Shown here: positions 1 to 8,504 of the stretch, piece after piece
Position numbering within the stretch: position 1 is the first letter of the stretch
How the letters are laid out: each line of letters starts with the position of its first letter
DNA from: Limnohabitans sp. 15K
GTDB lineage: Bacteria; Pseudomonadota; Gammaproteobacteria; Burkholderiales; Burkholderiaceae_C
DNA length: 64,000 bases
Assembly (NCBI RefSeq): GCF_002778285.1
Contig: NZ_NESM01000003.1
Location: 310,001 to 374,000 of the forward strand
Direction of reading: 5' to 3'
Notes under the pieces: model-generated
Seen by the model: the letters and a program-made list of their open reading frames with translations, nothing else
The model's database searches: none
What the model was told of the DNA's origin: nothing
Made by a program: the position numbers and the translations under genes

Positions 1-607
1 TGCCGCCGTCCACTTCGCCCGACACCACGGCCATCACTGCGGGCGAGTTGCCTCGGTAAGGCACATGGACCAAGCGCGTGCTGGCAGACACATTGCTGAT
101 GTTGACCCACAAATGCCCGGGCGAACCATTGCCACCCGAGCTGAAGTTCAAGCTTCGGTCACGGGCTGCTTGCATGAAGTCTTTCACGTTTTTGATGCCG
201 GTACTTGGATGCACACCCAAGAGCAAGCCGGAACTGGAGAGCACCACCAGTGGCTTGAGGTCGGCCTCTTTAAAAGGCATGGTTTTGTAAATATGCGGGT
301 TGATGGTGTGGGTGGTGTCGATGCCCCACAGCAGGCTGTAACCATCGGCTGCTGATTTGGCCACTTGGTCTGCACCCACATTGCCTGCAGCGCCGGGTTT
401 GTTTTCGACCACAAAGGGCTGGTTGAACTGCTTTTGCAGCACATCACCCACCGCGCGGGCCAAAATATCAGAAGGGCCTCCCGGCGGGAAGCTGTTGACA
501 AACTTGACGGGTTTACTGGGCCAAGGGGCATTTTGGGCGATGGCGCAGGTGCCCACCAGCAGGGCCAAACTGCCCATCAAACAAGCGCGACGAAATGACT
601 TTTGCAT
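1..607 (-). CDS. Bug-family periplasmic solute receptor (3' part lies outside window)
   Basis: The reading frame runs from an ATG at 605-607 leftward off the window edge without a stop, so about 202 residues are visible. It begins with a signal peptide (MQKSFRRACLMGSLALLVG, cleavage near AIAQ). The typical Bug/TctC core follows: PSKPVKFVNSFPPGG, then SDILARAV and VVENKPGAAGNVGADQVAK. Bug proteins are high-affinity binding proteins for carboxylates and related small solutes, the periplasmic part of tripartite tricarboxylate transporters. The next gene upstream (635-1612) is another Bug protein 27 bases away on the same strand, so the two are probably co-transcribed. No TctA/TctB membrane subunits are visible. 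The ligand cannot be told from sequence. Confidence 0.9.
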   Translation of the reverse strand, partial: MQKSFRRACLMGSLALLVGTCAIAQNAPWPSKPVKFVNSFPPGGPSDILARAVGDVLQKQFNQPFVVENKPGAAGNVGADQVAKSAADGYSLLWGIDTTHTINPHIYKTMPFKEADLKPLVVLSSSGLLLGVHPSTGIKNVKDFMQAARDRSLNFSSGGNGSPGHLWVNISNVSASTRLVHVPYRGNSPAVMAVVSGEVDGG

Positions 608-634
608 GGGTTTATCCTTGTCTGCTCAATGTTT

Positions 635-1612
635 TCAGTCCAATTGCACGCCTGTGGCTTTGATGGGTTTTTCCCATCGGTTGAGGTCGGCTTTCTGTGC
701 TGCCGCCAGATCGGCTGAGTTCGAGCCAATGGGTTCAAGGCCCAATTTGAGCATCTTGTCTTTCATGGCCGGGTCGCGTGCGATCTTCATCATGGCTTTC
801 TCCAGGCGGCCAAGGGCATCGCCTTTCAGGCCTGCGGGGCCGTACATGGCGAACCAAGCCGTGGCCTCCATGTTGATGCCCGACTCTTTGAGCGTGGGCA
901 CTTCCGGCACTTGCGAATCGCGCTGGCTGCCGGTCACGGCAATGATGCGTGCTTTGCCTGCACGGTGCATTTCGGCGGTTTCCGACACCACGTCAAACTT
1001 GTAGCCGATGTGGCCGCCCAGCAAGGCGTTGTTGGCCGGCGCACCGCCCTGGAAAGGCACATGGTTCAGGCTGATGCCTGCAGACTGCTCCATTAAGACG
1101 CCCATGAAGTGGGGCAAGGTGCCCGCGCCGGGCGTGCCATAGCTGGCATTGCCGGGATCGCTCTTGGCTTTGGCCACCATCTCGGCCACGTTTTTTACGT
1201 TGCTGGCGGGGCCGGAGACCACGCCAAACTGAAAGCGGGCAATTTGAGAGACCGGGGTGAAGTCTTTCACCGCGTCGTAGTCGAGCTTTTTGTAGACATG
1301 GGGAAACAGCACCATGGGGCCACTGGGCAACACGATCACGGTCTGGCCATCGGGTTTGGCTGCTTTGACGATGTTCAGCGCAATGCGCCCGCCTGCGCCA
1401 GGTTTGTTGTCGACGATGATGGTGCCAAAGTCATCGCGCAGCGCATCGGCCACCATGCGGGCCAAAACGTCGGCCGAGCCGCCGGGCGGAAAGCCCACCA
1501 CTATTCGCAGAGGCGGTTTTTCTTGTGCCTGCAGGCTGGGCGAGAGTGCGGCCAGGCACAGCGCGATGGCGCCCAAGGTCCGGCGGGTGAGGGGGATGCG
1601 CAATGGCTGCAT
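635..1612 (-). CDS. Bug-family periplasmic solute receptor
   Basis: This 325-residue protein has the normal length for the family. A signal peptide (residues 1 to about 29, ending SPSLQAQ) precedes the signature LRIVVGFPPGGSADVLARMV and a second conserved block DNKPGAGGRIALNIVK. The middle has the family motif GTPGAGTLPHFMGVL and NHVPFQGGAPANNALLGG. It should bind an organic anion in the periplasm. It is the upstream partner of the truncated Bug gene at 1-607. It resembles the Bug protein at 4886-5842 closely (for example HMGYKFDV-type and EMHRAGKARI segments), so the two may bind similar ligands. No membrane subunit is encoded nearby; such orphan receptors are common in Burkholderiales. Confidence 0.93.
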   Translation of the reverse strand: MQPLRIPLTRRTLGAIALCLAALSPSLQAQEKPPLRIVVGFPPGGSADVLARMVADALRDDFGTIIVDNKPGAGGRIALNIVKAAKPDGQTVIVLPSGPMVLFPHVYKKLDYDAVKDFTPVSQIARFQFGVVSGPASNVKNVAEMVAKAKSDPGNASYGTPGAGTLPHFMGVLMEQSAGISLNHVPFQGGAPANNALLGGHIGYKFDVVSETAEMHRAGKARIIAVTGSQRDSQVPEVPTLKESGINMEATAWFAMYGPAGLKGDALGRLEKAMMKIARDPAMKDKMLKLGLEPIGSNSADLAAAQKADLNRWEKPIKATGVQLD

Positions 1613-1784
1613 GAAAGTCTCCTTTTTTGCGGGGCGGCATGTCCCCGAATTAATTCATTGGTTCGCCACTGAATGTAGCGCCTTCGACGAGAATGATCTT
1701 CACGAATTCCTCCCTGAAAACCCTGATGTTTTTGAATTGTTCTTTTCGTTCGGCGAGGCCAGGCCCGTGTCTGATGGCATCCGC

Positions 1785-2282
1785 ATGAGGAAGGCGGCCC
1801 CATGTCTGGCGGCGATGGCTTGTTGCTTGTCTTTGGGCGTGCAAGCGGCCGAATCTTGGACAGGCTGGGTCAGCTGGGTCATGGATGGCGACACGGTTTT
1901 GCTGGTACGCGAAGGCCAACACGAGCCGGTCAAGCTGCGCATCGAAGGCATTGACGCGCCCGAGACCTGCCAGCCCGGTGGGACCGAAGCGCGCGACGCG
2001 ATGATTCGGCTGGCGCTGCGCAAGCCTGTGCAAGTGCTGGATCACGGCCAAGACAGCTATGGTCGGCAGATTGGGCGCTTGACGTTAGATGGCGTGGACT
2101 TGGGTGCCGAAATGGTCCGATCAGGCATGGCCTGGGCCTACAGGTTTCGCACGGGCAAGGGCCCTTACGCGGGTTTGCAGCGGCAGGCCCAACTGCAAAA
2201 GATCGGTGTATTTGCCGCACCTGATGCCGCCATGTCGCCGCCCGTGTTCAGGAAATTCCATGGCACTTGCCACGGCGCTTGA
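1785..2282 (+). CDS. Secreted thermonuclease-like (SNase) protein
   Basis: A 165-residue protein with a signal peptide (MRKAAPCLAAMACCLSLGVQA) and one staphylococcal-nuclease fold. The key motifs are present: VMDGDTVLL (calcium-binding Asp), LRIEGIDAPET (Arg, Asp and Glu of the active site) and YGRQIGRL (second catalytic Arg). It probably degrades DNA or RNA in the periplasm or outside the cell. The frame stays open upstream to 1314, but that stretch is antisense to the Bug gene and reads as a shadow. The first Met with a plausible signal peptide is at 1785. It stands alone between a minus-strand Bug gene and a plus-strand amidase. Confidence 0.88.
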   Translation: MRKAAPCLAAMACCLSLGVQAAESWTGWVSWVMDGDTVLLVREGQHEPVKLRIEGIDAPETCQPGGTEARDAMIRLALRKPVQVLDHGQDSYGRQIGRLTLDGVDLGAEMVRSGMAWAYRFRTGKGPYAGLQRQAQLQKIGVFAAPDAAMSPPVFRKFHGTCHGA

Positions 2283-2293
2283 CGGTTTGTAAA

Positions 2294-2305
2294 TATTCGC
2301 GAATA
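2294..2305. repeat. 12-bp perfect palindrome TATTCGCGAATA
   Basis: A perfect self-complementary 12-mer lies 12 bases after the SNase stop codon, in the 240-base gap before the amidase at 2523. It has no T-tract, so it is not a clear terminator. It could be a regulator site or chance. The rest of the gap (2306-2522) shows no gene and no convincing promoter by eye. Confidence 0.35.
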
Positions 2306-2522
2306 GGGCCCGCTCTCACGATAGACCGTGGCCAGTTTGTCTGAAGGAGGCGACCCCGGCGACCGAAGGGTGTTCAGAATGGATGCTTGAACTGCGATGG
2401 TGTTGAGATGAGATTTGTGAGCATGGACACTTGCTAATGGAAAAACGTAAACACCATCATTCATAGGGGTGTGCAAGAAGTGGGCGGCCTCTTAAAGTGA
2501 AGTATTTTCCTCTTCACGCTCT

Positions 2523-3938
2523 ATGGTCCCCGTTGAACTCACGCTGATGGAAGCGGCCACAGCGCTGCGGAAACGACAACTCGGACACCTGGAGTATGTC
2601 CTGGCCTTGATGGCGCAAACCGACCGACTTGCCCCTTTGAATGCCTGGATCAGCCGCGATCCTGAACGATTGATCCACCAAGCCAGAGCACTCGATCTGG
2701 TCAGGGCTGCGCCATCGGATCATCTCCCTTTGGCGGGCATACCGGTGGCGATCAAGGACAACATCGACACCGCCGATCTGCCCACCAGTGGTGGCACGCG
2801 CGCCTTGCTCGCTTCCAGACCCCAGCGCAATGCCGCTGTGGTCGATCGCCTGCTGCAATCGGGCGGCTTGATCGCTGGCAAAACCAATCTGCACGAACTG
2901 GCCTTGGGGGGCACCACCCACAACGCGGTCACGGGTGCTTGTCGCAACCCCTGGAACCCCCTGCGCGTCCCGGGTGGCAGCTCTGGTGGATCGGCCGTGG
3001 CCGTGGCCTCGCGCATGGTGCCCGCCGCTCTCGGCACAGACACCGGTGCTTCGGTGCGCCTGCCAGCCGCTTTGTGTGGTGTGGTGGGGTTCAGGCCCAG
3101 CATGGGCCGCTACCCCTCGCAAGGCATCTTGCACTTGTCACCCAGCAAAGACACCGTGGGGCCGATGGCCCGCAGCGTTGCCGACGTGGCTTGGCTCGAC
3201 GCTCTCTTTGCTCAAGATTCACCGAACGTGCCGGATGTGTCACTCAAAGGCCTACGTCTGGGTATTCCGCGAGGGGACTTCTTTGAAGGCGCTGACCCGC
3301 AAGTTCTGGCGGTCATTGAGCAAACGCTGGATACGCTGGTCGCTGAAGGCGTTGTGTGCGTGATTTTGGATGTGCCCGACCTGAAGCGGCACAACGACAC
3401 CACGGGATCGACCTTGGTGATGTTCGAAATGATGCAAAGCCTGCCCGCTTATGCCAAGGCGCAGGGCTTGTCGATGGACGCCCTGCTGGCGGGTGTGGGC
3501 AGCCCAGATGTGGTCCGGATTTTGTCTGGGCAACTCGGCGATACACGCGTCACGGCCACGGCCACGGCCTATGCTGGGGCACTGAGCAGGCGGCAAAAGC
3601 TGCAGGCCGCTTATGCCCGGCACTTTGCCAACCACCGCCTGGATGCACTGGCTTTCCCAACCTGCCTCATGACGGCCCCACTGATTGGTCACGACGAACT
3701 GGTGGATTTGCATGGGCAAGCAGTGCCCACATTCCAAACCTTGATCCGCAACACCGACCCCGGCAGCAATGCCGGACTGCCCGGCATCAGCCTTCCGGCG
3801 GGTTTGACGGCCGAGGGCTTGCCCGTGGGGCTGGAGCTGGACGGCCCCTTGGGCACAGATCGCCACTTGTTGGGTGTGGCGGCGGCCATTGAGCGGGTTT
3901 TGCCACGCCTGCCTCGGCCACCGATGATTCAGGCCTGA
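2523..3938 (+). CDS. Amidase-signature family hydrolase
   Basis: A 471-residue cytoplasmic-type protein of the amidase signature family, which hydrolyses C-N amide bonds with a Lys/cis-Ser/Ser triad. The triad is visible: Lys78 in VAIKDNID, Ser153 in VPGGSSGGSAV and Ser177 in GTDTGASVRLP. The spacing of 24 residues between the two serines matches the family. There is no signal peptide, unlike the second amidase at 5926-7554. The substrate is unknown; indoleacetamide hydrolase and Glu-tRNA amidotransferase A are relatives, but a GatA role is unlikely without gatB/gatC. Its last 10 bases overlap the convergent LuxR gene (3929-4708). The ATG at 2523 lacks a clear Shine-Dalgarno sequence. Confidence 0.9.
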   Translation: MVPVELTLMEAATALRKRQLGHLEYVLALMAQTDRLAPLNAWISRDPERLIHQARALDLVRAAPSDHLPLAGIPVAIKDNIDTADLPTSGGTRALLASRPQRNAAVVDRLLQSGGLIAGKTNLHELALGGTTHNAVTGACRNPWNPLRVPGGSSGGSAVAVASRMVPAALGTDTGASVRLPAALCGVVGFRPSMGRYPSQGILHLSPSKDTVGPMARSVADVAWLDALFAQDSPNVPDVSLKGLRLGIPRGDFFEGADPQVLAVIEQTLDTLVAEGVVCVILDVPDLKRHNDTTGSTLVMFEMMQSLPAYAKAQGLSMDALLAGVGSPDVVRILSGQLGDTRVTATATAYAGALSRRQKLQAAYARHFANHRLDALAFPTCLMTAPLIGHDELVDLHGQAVPTFQTLIRNTDPGSNAGLPGISLPAGLTAEGLPVGLELDGPLGTDRHLLGVAAAIERVLPRLPRPPMIQA

Positions 3939-4708
3939 TGCAACAGTTGTCCGATGTGGGCGGGTAATTTGTTGCGCCCCTGAACGCCGAGCTTTTCAAA
4001 CGCGTGGCCCAAGTGGTAGCGCACGGTGGTAAAGCCAATCTGGAGCTGCCGTGCAATGTCCTTGTCTGAGCAACCGTTCAGGCAAAGCAGCACCACATCG
4101 GCCTCGCGCTGGCTGAGCTGACAAGGCCCGCTCAACAAGCGGCGCAGCTCGGCTTTGTCATGGCCCATCCAAGCGGGTTTGGTGGAATCCACCGCCTCCA
4201 GTCGGCTCAAGGCCGCTGTGAACACCGGCGCCAGGATGTTCAGGCAAGCCATGTCCTGAGGACTGAAGTCTTCTCGTCCCCGCGCCCGGTAAATGACCAG
4301 ATCGCCCAGACACGCATCACCACGGTAGGCGTACAGGTTCACACCCCAGTGAATGCCGTCCTGGCGCAGGTGGTCGTTGTAAAACTCGGAGCCCTCCAGC
4401 TCTTGCGCAGAACACACATCGCTGACCCGAGCGGGCGTGCGCACGGCCCGAAGGCGGGGTGTGATGGGGTCACAAAACTGGAAATGCGCTTCATACGCCC
4501 GGATTCTGGATTGCTTGACGTTGTAAGACGCGCAGATGGCGTAGCGATGGGTGGTGGAATTCCATTGGCGGGACACCAGATGATCGGCCTGCATGAACTG
4601 CGCCAAGGGTTGCGCCAGGGACTGGAGCAGTTGCGCTTTCGTGACGTCCGATGCCATGACCGCGCACAGCTCTGCCAGCATTTTGGATTGTTGTGTGTTC
4701 AGGTACAT
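3929..4708 (-). CDS. LuxR-type regulator with uncharacterised N-terminal sensor domain
   Basis: This 259-residue protein ends in a LuxR-type helix-turn-helix (about residues 195-255: LSQREADVVLLCLNGCSDKD, then ARQLQIGFTTVRYHLGHAFEKLG in two pieces). The first 180 residues form a sensor region similar to that of the regulator at 7656-8390: both start MYL, and share DPITP, the Y/HWGVNLYA motif and a LGD segment. The sensor does not look like an autoinducer-binding domain; GAF-like is my best guess. It converges on the amidase at 2523-3938 and is divergent from the Bug receptor at 4886, so it may control either. No Shine-Dalgarno precedes the start. Confidence 0.85.
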   Translation of the reverse strand: MYLNTQQSKMLAELCAVMASDVTKAQLLQSLAQPLAQFMQADHLVSRQWNSTTHRYAICASYNVKQSRIRAYEAHFQFCDPITPRLRAVRTPARVSDVCSAQELEGSEFYNDHLRQDGIHWGVNLYAYRGDACLGDLVIYRARGREDFSPQDMACLNILAPVFTAALSRLEAVDSTKPAWMGHDKAELRRLLSGPCQLSQREADVVLLCLNGCSDKDIARQLQIGFTTVRYHLGHAFEKLGVQGRNKLPAHIGQLLHQA

Positions 4709-4885
4709 GGGGGGCTTTTCACAAGCACTTCAAGTTAACAAATGCAAAGGCAAGGTCAAGAGAGATTACCCGCTGTGTGGCGCCTTGAACTGGACCAACC
4801 GTCAATTTTGAGGGTGTTCGCTTCCGGCATAAAACCCTAAAGTCATCTCGTGTGTTTTTCAACTTTTGAACCTTAAGGAAGCGCG

Positions 4886-5842
4886 ATGAAAACGAAACTC
4901 TGGTTGGGCAGCGTGTTGCTGCTGTTATCTGGGCTGGCGCAAGCCAACGACCCGGTCCCCCTTAAAGTGTTGGTGGGTTTTGGCGCTGGCGGCTCGGCCG
5001 ACCTGGCCGCACGTCTGCTGGCCGAACGCCTCAAGGACGAATTGGGCCGCCCGGTGGTGGTCGAAAACCGCGTGGGTGCAGGTGGCCGCATCGCCGCTGA
5101 AGCCTTGAAGAATGCCGCGCCCAACGGGGCCACGGTGATGTTGGCACCCATTGTGGTGCCGGTGCTGGCACCGCTGGTTTACAAGAAACTCAACTACGAC
5201 GTGCAAAAAGACCTTGCACCTGTGGCGCACATTGCAGACTTCCAGTTTGGTGTGTCGGTCAAGGCCGACAGCCCCATTCGCAGCATTGCGGACTTGGTGC
5301 CCGTGGTCAAAAAGAATCCCAAAACCGGCTCATTTGGCTCACCCGCCCCAGGCAGTTTGCCGCATTTCTTTGGCGTGATGATCGGCCAGAAGACGGGGCT
5401 CGATCTGACGCATGTGCCCTACAACGGCGGCGCGCAATTGATGACGGCACTCATCGGCGATCAAGTGACTTTGGGCATTGACACCTTGGTGGACCAGGGC
5501 GAGATGCACCGCGCAGGCAAAAGCCGCATCCTGGCCACCTCAGGCCCTCAGCGCAATGCCTTGTTTCCGGATGTGCCCACGCTGCGTGAGTCAGGCTTCA
5601 AGGATTTGGTGGGCGTGGGCTGGTTTGCCCTGTTCGCACCAGGCGGTACCGATTCCGCGCAGATCACCACCTTGAACGCCGCCGTGAACCGGGCTTTGAA
5701 AAACCCGGCACTCAAAGATCGCTTCACCAAAATGGGCCTGGAAATCGGTGGTGGCAGCCCGCAAGACCTGCAAGCGCTGATCAGCTCAGAAACCGCCCGC
5801 TGGGCACCTGTGGTTAAGGCTTCCGGTTTCACGGCTGACTGA
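4886..5842 (+). CDS. Bug-family periplasmic solute receptor
   Basis: A 318-residue Bug receptor with a signal peptide (MKTKLWLGSVLLLLSGLAQA). The hallmark LKVLVGFGAGGSADLAARLL, VVENRVGAGGRIAAEALK and GSPAPGSLPHFFGVMIG segments follow. AAGGA about seven bases before the ATG gives a good ribosome binding site. It lies between two LuxR/amidase pairs, divergent from the LuxR gene at 3929-4708 and convergent with the exported amidase at 5926-7554. A plausible role is uptake of a carboxylate or amide processed by those amidases; this is inference from position only. A strong bidirectional terminator follows at 5855-5895. Confidence 0.93.
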   Translation: MKTKLWLGSVLLLLSGLAQANDPVPLKVLVGFGAGGSADLAARLLAERLKDELGRPVVVENRVGAGGRIAAEALKNAAPNGATVMLAPIVVPVLAPLVYKKLNYDVQKDLAPVAHIADFQFGVSVKADSPIRSIADLVPVVKKNPKTGSFGSPAPGSLPHFFGVMIGQKTGLDLTHVPYNGGAQLMTALIGDQVTLGIDTLVDQGEMHRAGKSRILATSGPQRNALFPDVPTLRESGFKDLVGVGWFALFAPGGTDSAQITTLNAAVNRALKNPALKDRFTKMGLEIGGGSPQDLQALISSETARWAPVVKASGFTAD

Positions 5843-5854
5843 GCACGCACTTCT

Positions 5855-5895
5855 AAAAAACGGCCAGGTGGGGTCATCCCACCTGGCCTTTTTTT
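5855..5895. terminator. Bidirectional rho-independent terminator
   Basis: A perfect 11-bp stem (GGCCAGGTGGG at 5862-5872 with CCCACCTGGCC at 5878-5888, loop GTCAT) is flanked by six A on the left and seven T on the right. It therefore ends both the plus-strand Bug gene (stop at 5842) and the minus-strand amidase (stop at 5926). Confidence 0.93.
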
Positions 5896-5925
5896 GCATT
5901 CAAACCGGCTCAAGGCCGGTCTTGA

Positions 5926-7554
5926 TCAGATCGCTGGCGCTTTGACCGAGCCCCAAACCGCTTCGATGCCCATGCCAATGGCGAGCAAATTGGTGTCTGA
6001 CCCCAGTGGTCCGTCGATTTCCATGCCCACGGGCAAGCCGCCAGCCGTCAGACCCGCAGGGATCGACAGGCTGGGAATGCCGGCGTTGGTGCACGGGTCG
6101 GTATGAAAGATGCAGGTGCCAAAGGTGTCGCGTGCGGTTTGTTTCGCCACACCGCCAACGGTGTAGGGGAGTTTTCCCGAACTGGAGCCTGTTGCCGTAT
6201 CTATTTTGGGCGCTGCCAAAAGAGTGGTGGGGAACAAAACACACTCCACGCCTTGCGCTGCAAAGTAGTCTTTGTAAAGTTTTTGCAGTTGTGCGCGGCC
6301 ACCTGTGGTGGGGACCATGGCAGCGTCATAGGCGGCCGCAAACACATCGCCCGCAATGGCACCAAAAGCGCCTTGTACGTCAGGACTGGCCAATCCAGCC
6401 TGCACTTGTGCAACGGTGGTCACAGGCGCGCTGTTCGCGCTCAAGTAAGCAGGAATCGCAGCGACGGGTTCGTGCAGGGCAATCGGGAAAGACATCGAGT
6501 CGTTGAGCGCCATGATGCCGGTCAAGTCGGCGTCGACGAACACCACACCTGCATCGGCCAGTTTTTTCTTGGCTGCCTCCGCAACAGTTTTCACGCTGTC
6601 GTCCAGATCCGCCCAGAAGGCGGCGGGAATACCGATCTTCAGACCTTTGAGCGCTTTGGCCGTGGGCACAACGCCGCCCGTGATGACCGCGTCGAGCAAG
6701 GCGATGTCTGCCACGGTGCGGCCCATGGGGCCCACGGTGTCTCGTGTGGTGCTGATTGGCAGCGCATCTGTCGCGGTGTCTGGGTAGCGGCGACCTTTGC
6801 CAGCGCCATCGCCCACCGAGGGGCGAAAGCCCGCAATACCGCAGAACGACGCGGGCACGCGTGTCGAGCCACCGGTGTCGGTACCCAAACCTGCCGGCGC
6901 AAAGCGCGCAGCGATGGCAACGCCGTTGCCACCCGATGAACCGCCAGGAACACGGCTGGTGTCATAGGGGTTTTTGGCAGGACGTGTGGCTTCTTTGCTG
7001 ATCGGGTCAATGCCCAGCGTGAAATTGGTGCTGGTGATGCCAAAGGCCCACTCGTGCAAATTGGTCTTGCCCAAAATGATGGCGCCTGCATCGAGCAGTT
7101 TTTGCACAGAAGGCGCGTTGGTTTTGGGCTGGAAATTGCGCAGTGAAGAGGTGCCGCCCGTGGTCTTCATGCCTTTGGTGTTGATGTTGTCCTTGACCAC
7201 AATCGGCAAGCCAGCCAATGCACCCAATGTTTTGCCAGCGGCCCGGTCGGCATCGACTTGCTTGGCCGCAGCCAAGGCGCCCGCTTCGTCAAGGGTGATC
7301 ATGGCGTTGAGCTCAGACAAGGACTTGGCACGGTTGATCAGACTGGTGACGTAAGTGGTGGCGGTCAAGCTGCCTGCTTTGTAGGCGGCCAAGGCCTGCG
7401 TGGCGGTGAGCGCCAGCTGTTCATCAGCGCTCAATGCAGCAACGCCACTGCTGTTGCCGCCGCAGGCTGTCAAGCCAGCGCCGCCCAACATGGCTGCAGC
7501 TGAAACAGCGCCCGTGCTTTTGAAAAATTGTCGACGTGATGTATTGGGTGTCAT
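5926..7554 (-). CDS. Tat-exported amidase-signature hydrolase, probable lipoprotein
   Basis: A 542-residue amidase-signature enzyme with an export signal. SRRQFFKSTG (twin Arg at 7-8) is followed by a hydrophobic stretch and a lipobox-like LTAC with Cys31, so it may be a Tat-exported lipoprotein. The catalytic triad is intact: Lys121 (VVKDNINT), Ser206 (VPGGSSGGN) and Ser230 (GTDTGGSTRVP). The second serine lies 24 residues after the first, as in the family. It is about 70 residues longer than the amidase at 2523-3938, mainly from the export region. The LuxR gene at 7656-8390 lies 101 bases upstream on the same strand and could regulate it. The substrate is unknown; periplasmic amide hydrolysis before uptake by the nearby Bug receptor is a reasonable model. 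Confidence 0.92.
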   Translation of the reverse strand: MTPNTSRRQFFKSTGAVSAAAMLGGAGLTACGGNSSGVAALSADEQLALTATQALAAYKAGSLTATTYVTSLINRAKSLSELNAMITLDEAGALAAAKQVDADRAAGKTLGALAGLPIVVKDNINTKGMKTTGGTSSLRNFQPKTNAPSVQKLLDAGAIILGKTNLHEWAFGITSTNFTLGIDPISKEATRPAKNPYDTSRVPGGSSGGNGVAIAARFAPAGLGTDTGGSTRVPASFCGIAGFRPSVGDGAGKGRRYPDTATDALPISTTRDTVGPMGRTVADIALLDAVITGGVVPTAKALKGLKIGIPAAFWADLDDSVKTVAEAAKKKLADAGVVFVDADLTGIMALNDSMSFPIALHEPVAAIPAYLSANSAPVTTVAQVQAGLASPDVQGAFGAIAGDVFAAAYDAAMVPTTGGRAQLQKLYKDYFAAQGVECVLFPTTLLAAPKIDTATGSSSGKLPYTVGGVAKQTARDTFGTCIFHTDPCTNAGIPSLSIPAGLTAGGLPVGMEIDGPLGSDTNLLAIGMGIEAVWGSVKAPAI

Positions 7555-7655
7555 GAAGGTCTCCTTGGATGTTGAAACGCCTGGATGGACGTTCTGTTCA
7601 TGCTAGGGAGACGGCCTGCCCGCAACCATCCTCAAGATTCAGGAGTTTGCGGCCC

Positions 7656-8390
7656 TCAGGCGCGCAATTTGTGCACCAGTGCTGCGCGGCTGCTCACGCC
7701 CACTTTGCGAAAAGCATTTTCCAAATGCGTACGCACTGTGGTGGGTGATATCTGCAAGGCCCGCGCGATCTCTTTGTCTGGCATGCCCAGCATCACCAGC
7801 CGCGCAGTCTCTTGCTCACGGGGTGTTAAGCGCTGAGACAAGGTGTTGAGCTGCAAGTCCTGCGGCTGTGTCGACCGTTGAGCTCTGGCCAGTGCGGTCA
7901 CAAATGCTGGCTGCAACATGTCCAGCAGGCGCAACTCATCGAGAGAAAAGTTCTCACGCCGCTTGTCACGCCAGATGCGCATGTCTCCCAGGTTTTGCCC
8001 TTGGTGCCAGGCATACAGGTTCACACCCCAATACAGCCCATCTTTGTTCAAGAAGTCATTGAAGAATTCGGTTTTTTGAAGCGCCTCATGGGCCAACACA
8101 TCGGTTGCACGTACAGCCACCTGATAGCGTTGCATCAGGGGTGTGATCGGGTCATGAAACTGGTAATAGTTTTCGTAGGCCCGCAGATTCATGGGGTCCA
8201 TGTTGATCTGGATGGGTTGTGAAAAACTCTGGCTGCCGGGCTGCCAGACATAGCTGGCGTAATACTGCGCACCGAGCAACTGCATGACCAAGTCACCCAT
8301 GATCTCTCGGATCTCGGTTTCTTCGTGCGGCTCGGCCAAGGTCTGCATGATCTGGCCAAGTAGCGTTGCCTGTTTGGAGCTCAAATACAT
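7656..8390 (-). CDS. LuxR-type regulator, paralogue of the one at 3929-4708
   Basis: I start this 244-residue protein at the ATG at 8388-8390 because the resulting MYLSSKQATLLG matches the N-terminus of the paralogue (MYLNTQQSKMLA). An upstream in-frame start would add 30 residues with no family resemblance. The C-terminus is a LuxR helix-turn-helix (LTPREQETARLVMLGMPDKE, then a TTVRTHLENAFRKVGV segment). The N-terminal region shares DPITP, YWGVNLYAW and LGD with the paralogue. It precedes the exported amidase at 5926-7554 on the same strand and is a candidate local regulator of it. No response-regulator receiver domain is present, so it probably senses a ligand directly. Confidence 0.85.
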   Translation of the reverse strand: MYLSSKQATLLGQIMQTLAEPHEETEIREIMGDLVMQLLGAQYYASYVWQPGSQSFSQPIQINMDPMNLRAYENYYQFHDPITPLMQRYQVAVRATDVLAHEALQKTEFFNDFLNKDGLYWGVNLYAWHQGQNLGDMRIWRDKRRENFSLDELRLLDMLQPAFVTALARAQRSTQPQDLQLNTLSQRLTPREQETARLVMLGMPDKEIARALQISPTTVRTHLENAFRKVGVSSRAALVHKLRA

Positions 8391-8504
8391 GGTGTGCGTG
8401 TGTTTGCGGAATGACCTGTCTGGATTACATAACGAATTACTGCATCTGACGAACCGGGTTTGCCCCATCCTCTTTATCAAGGAGGGGCAGGCCAGCAGGC
8501 CATT

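Noticed and set aside
1314..1784. Upstream extension of the thermonuclease-like frame
   Set aside because: The extension is antisense to the Bug gene and its promoter gap. A proper signal peptide begins at 1785.
2523..3938. Amidase as GatA of the tRNA amidotransferase
   Set aside because: No gatB or gatC is adjacent, and the gene sits with a LuxR regulator and a Bug receptor.
3929..8390. Quorum-sensing function for the LuxR-type regulators
   Set aside because: The N-terminal domains do not look like autoinducer-binding domains, no luxI-type gene is present, and I found no lux-box palindrome nearby.
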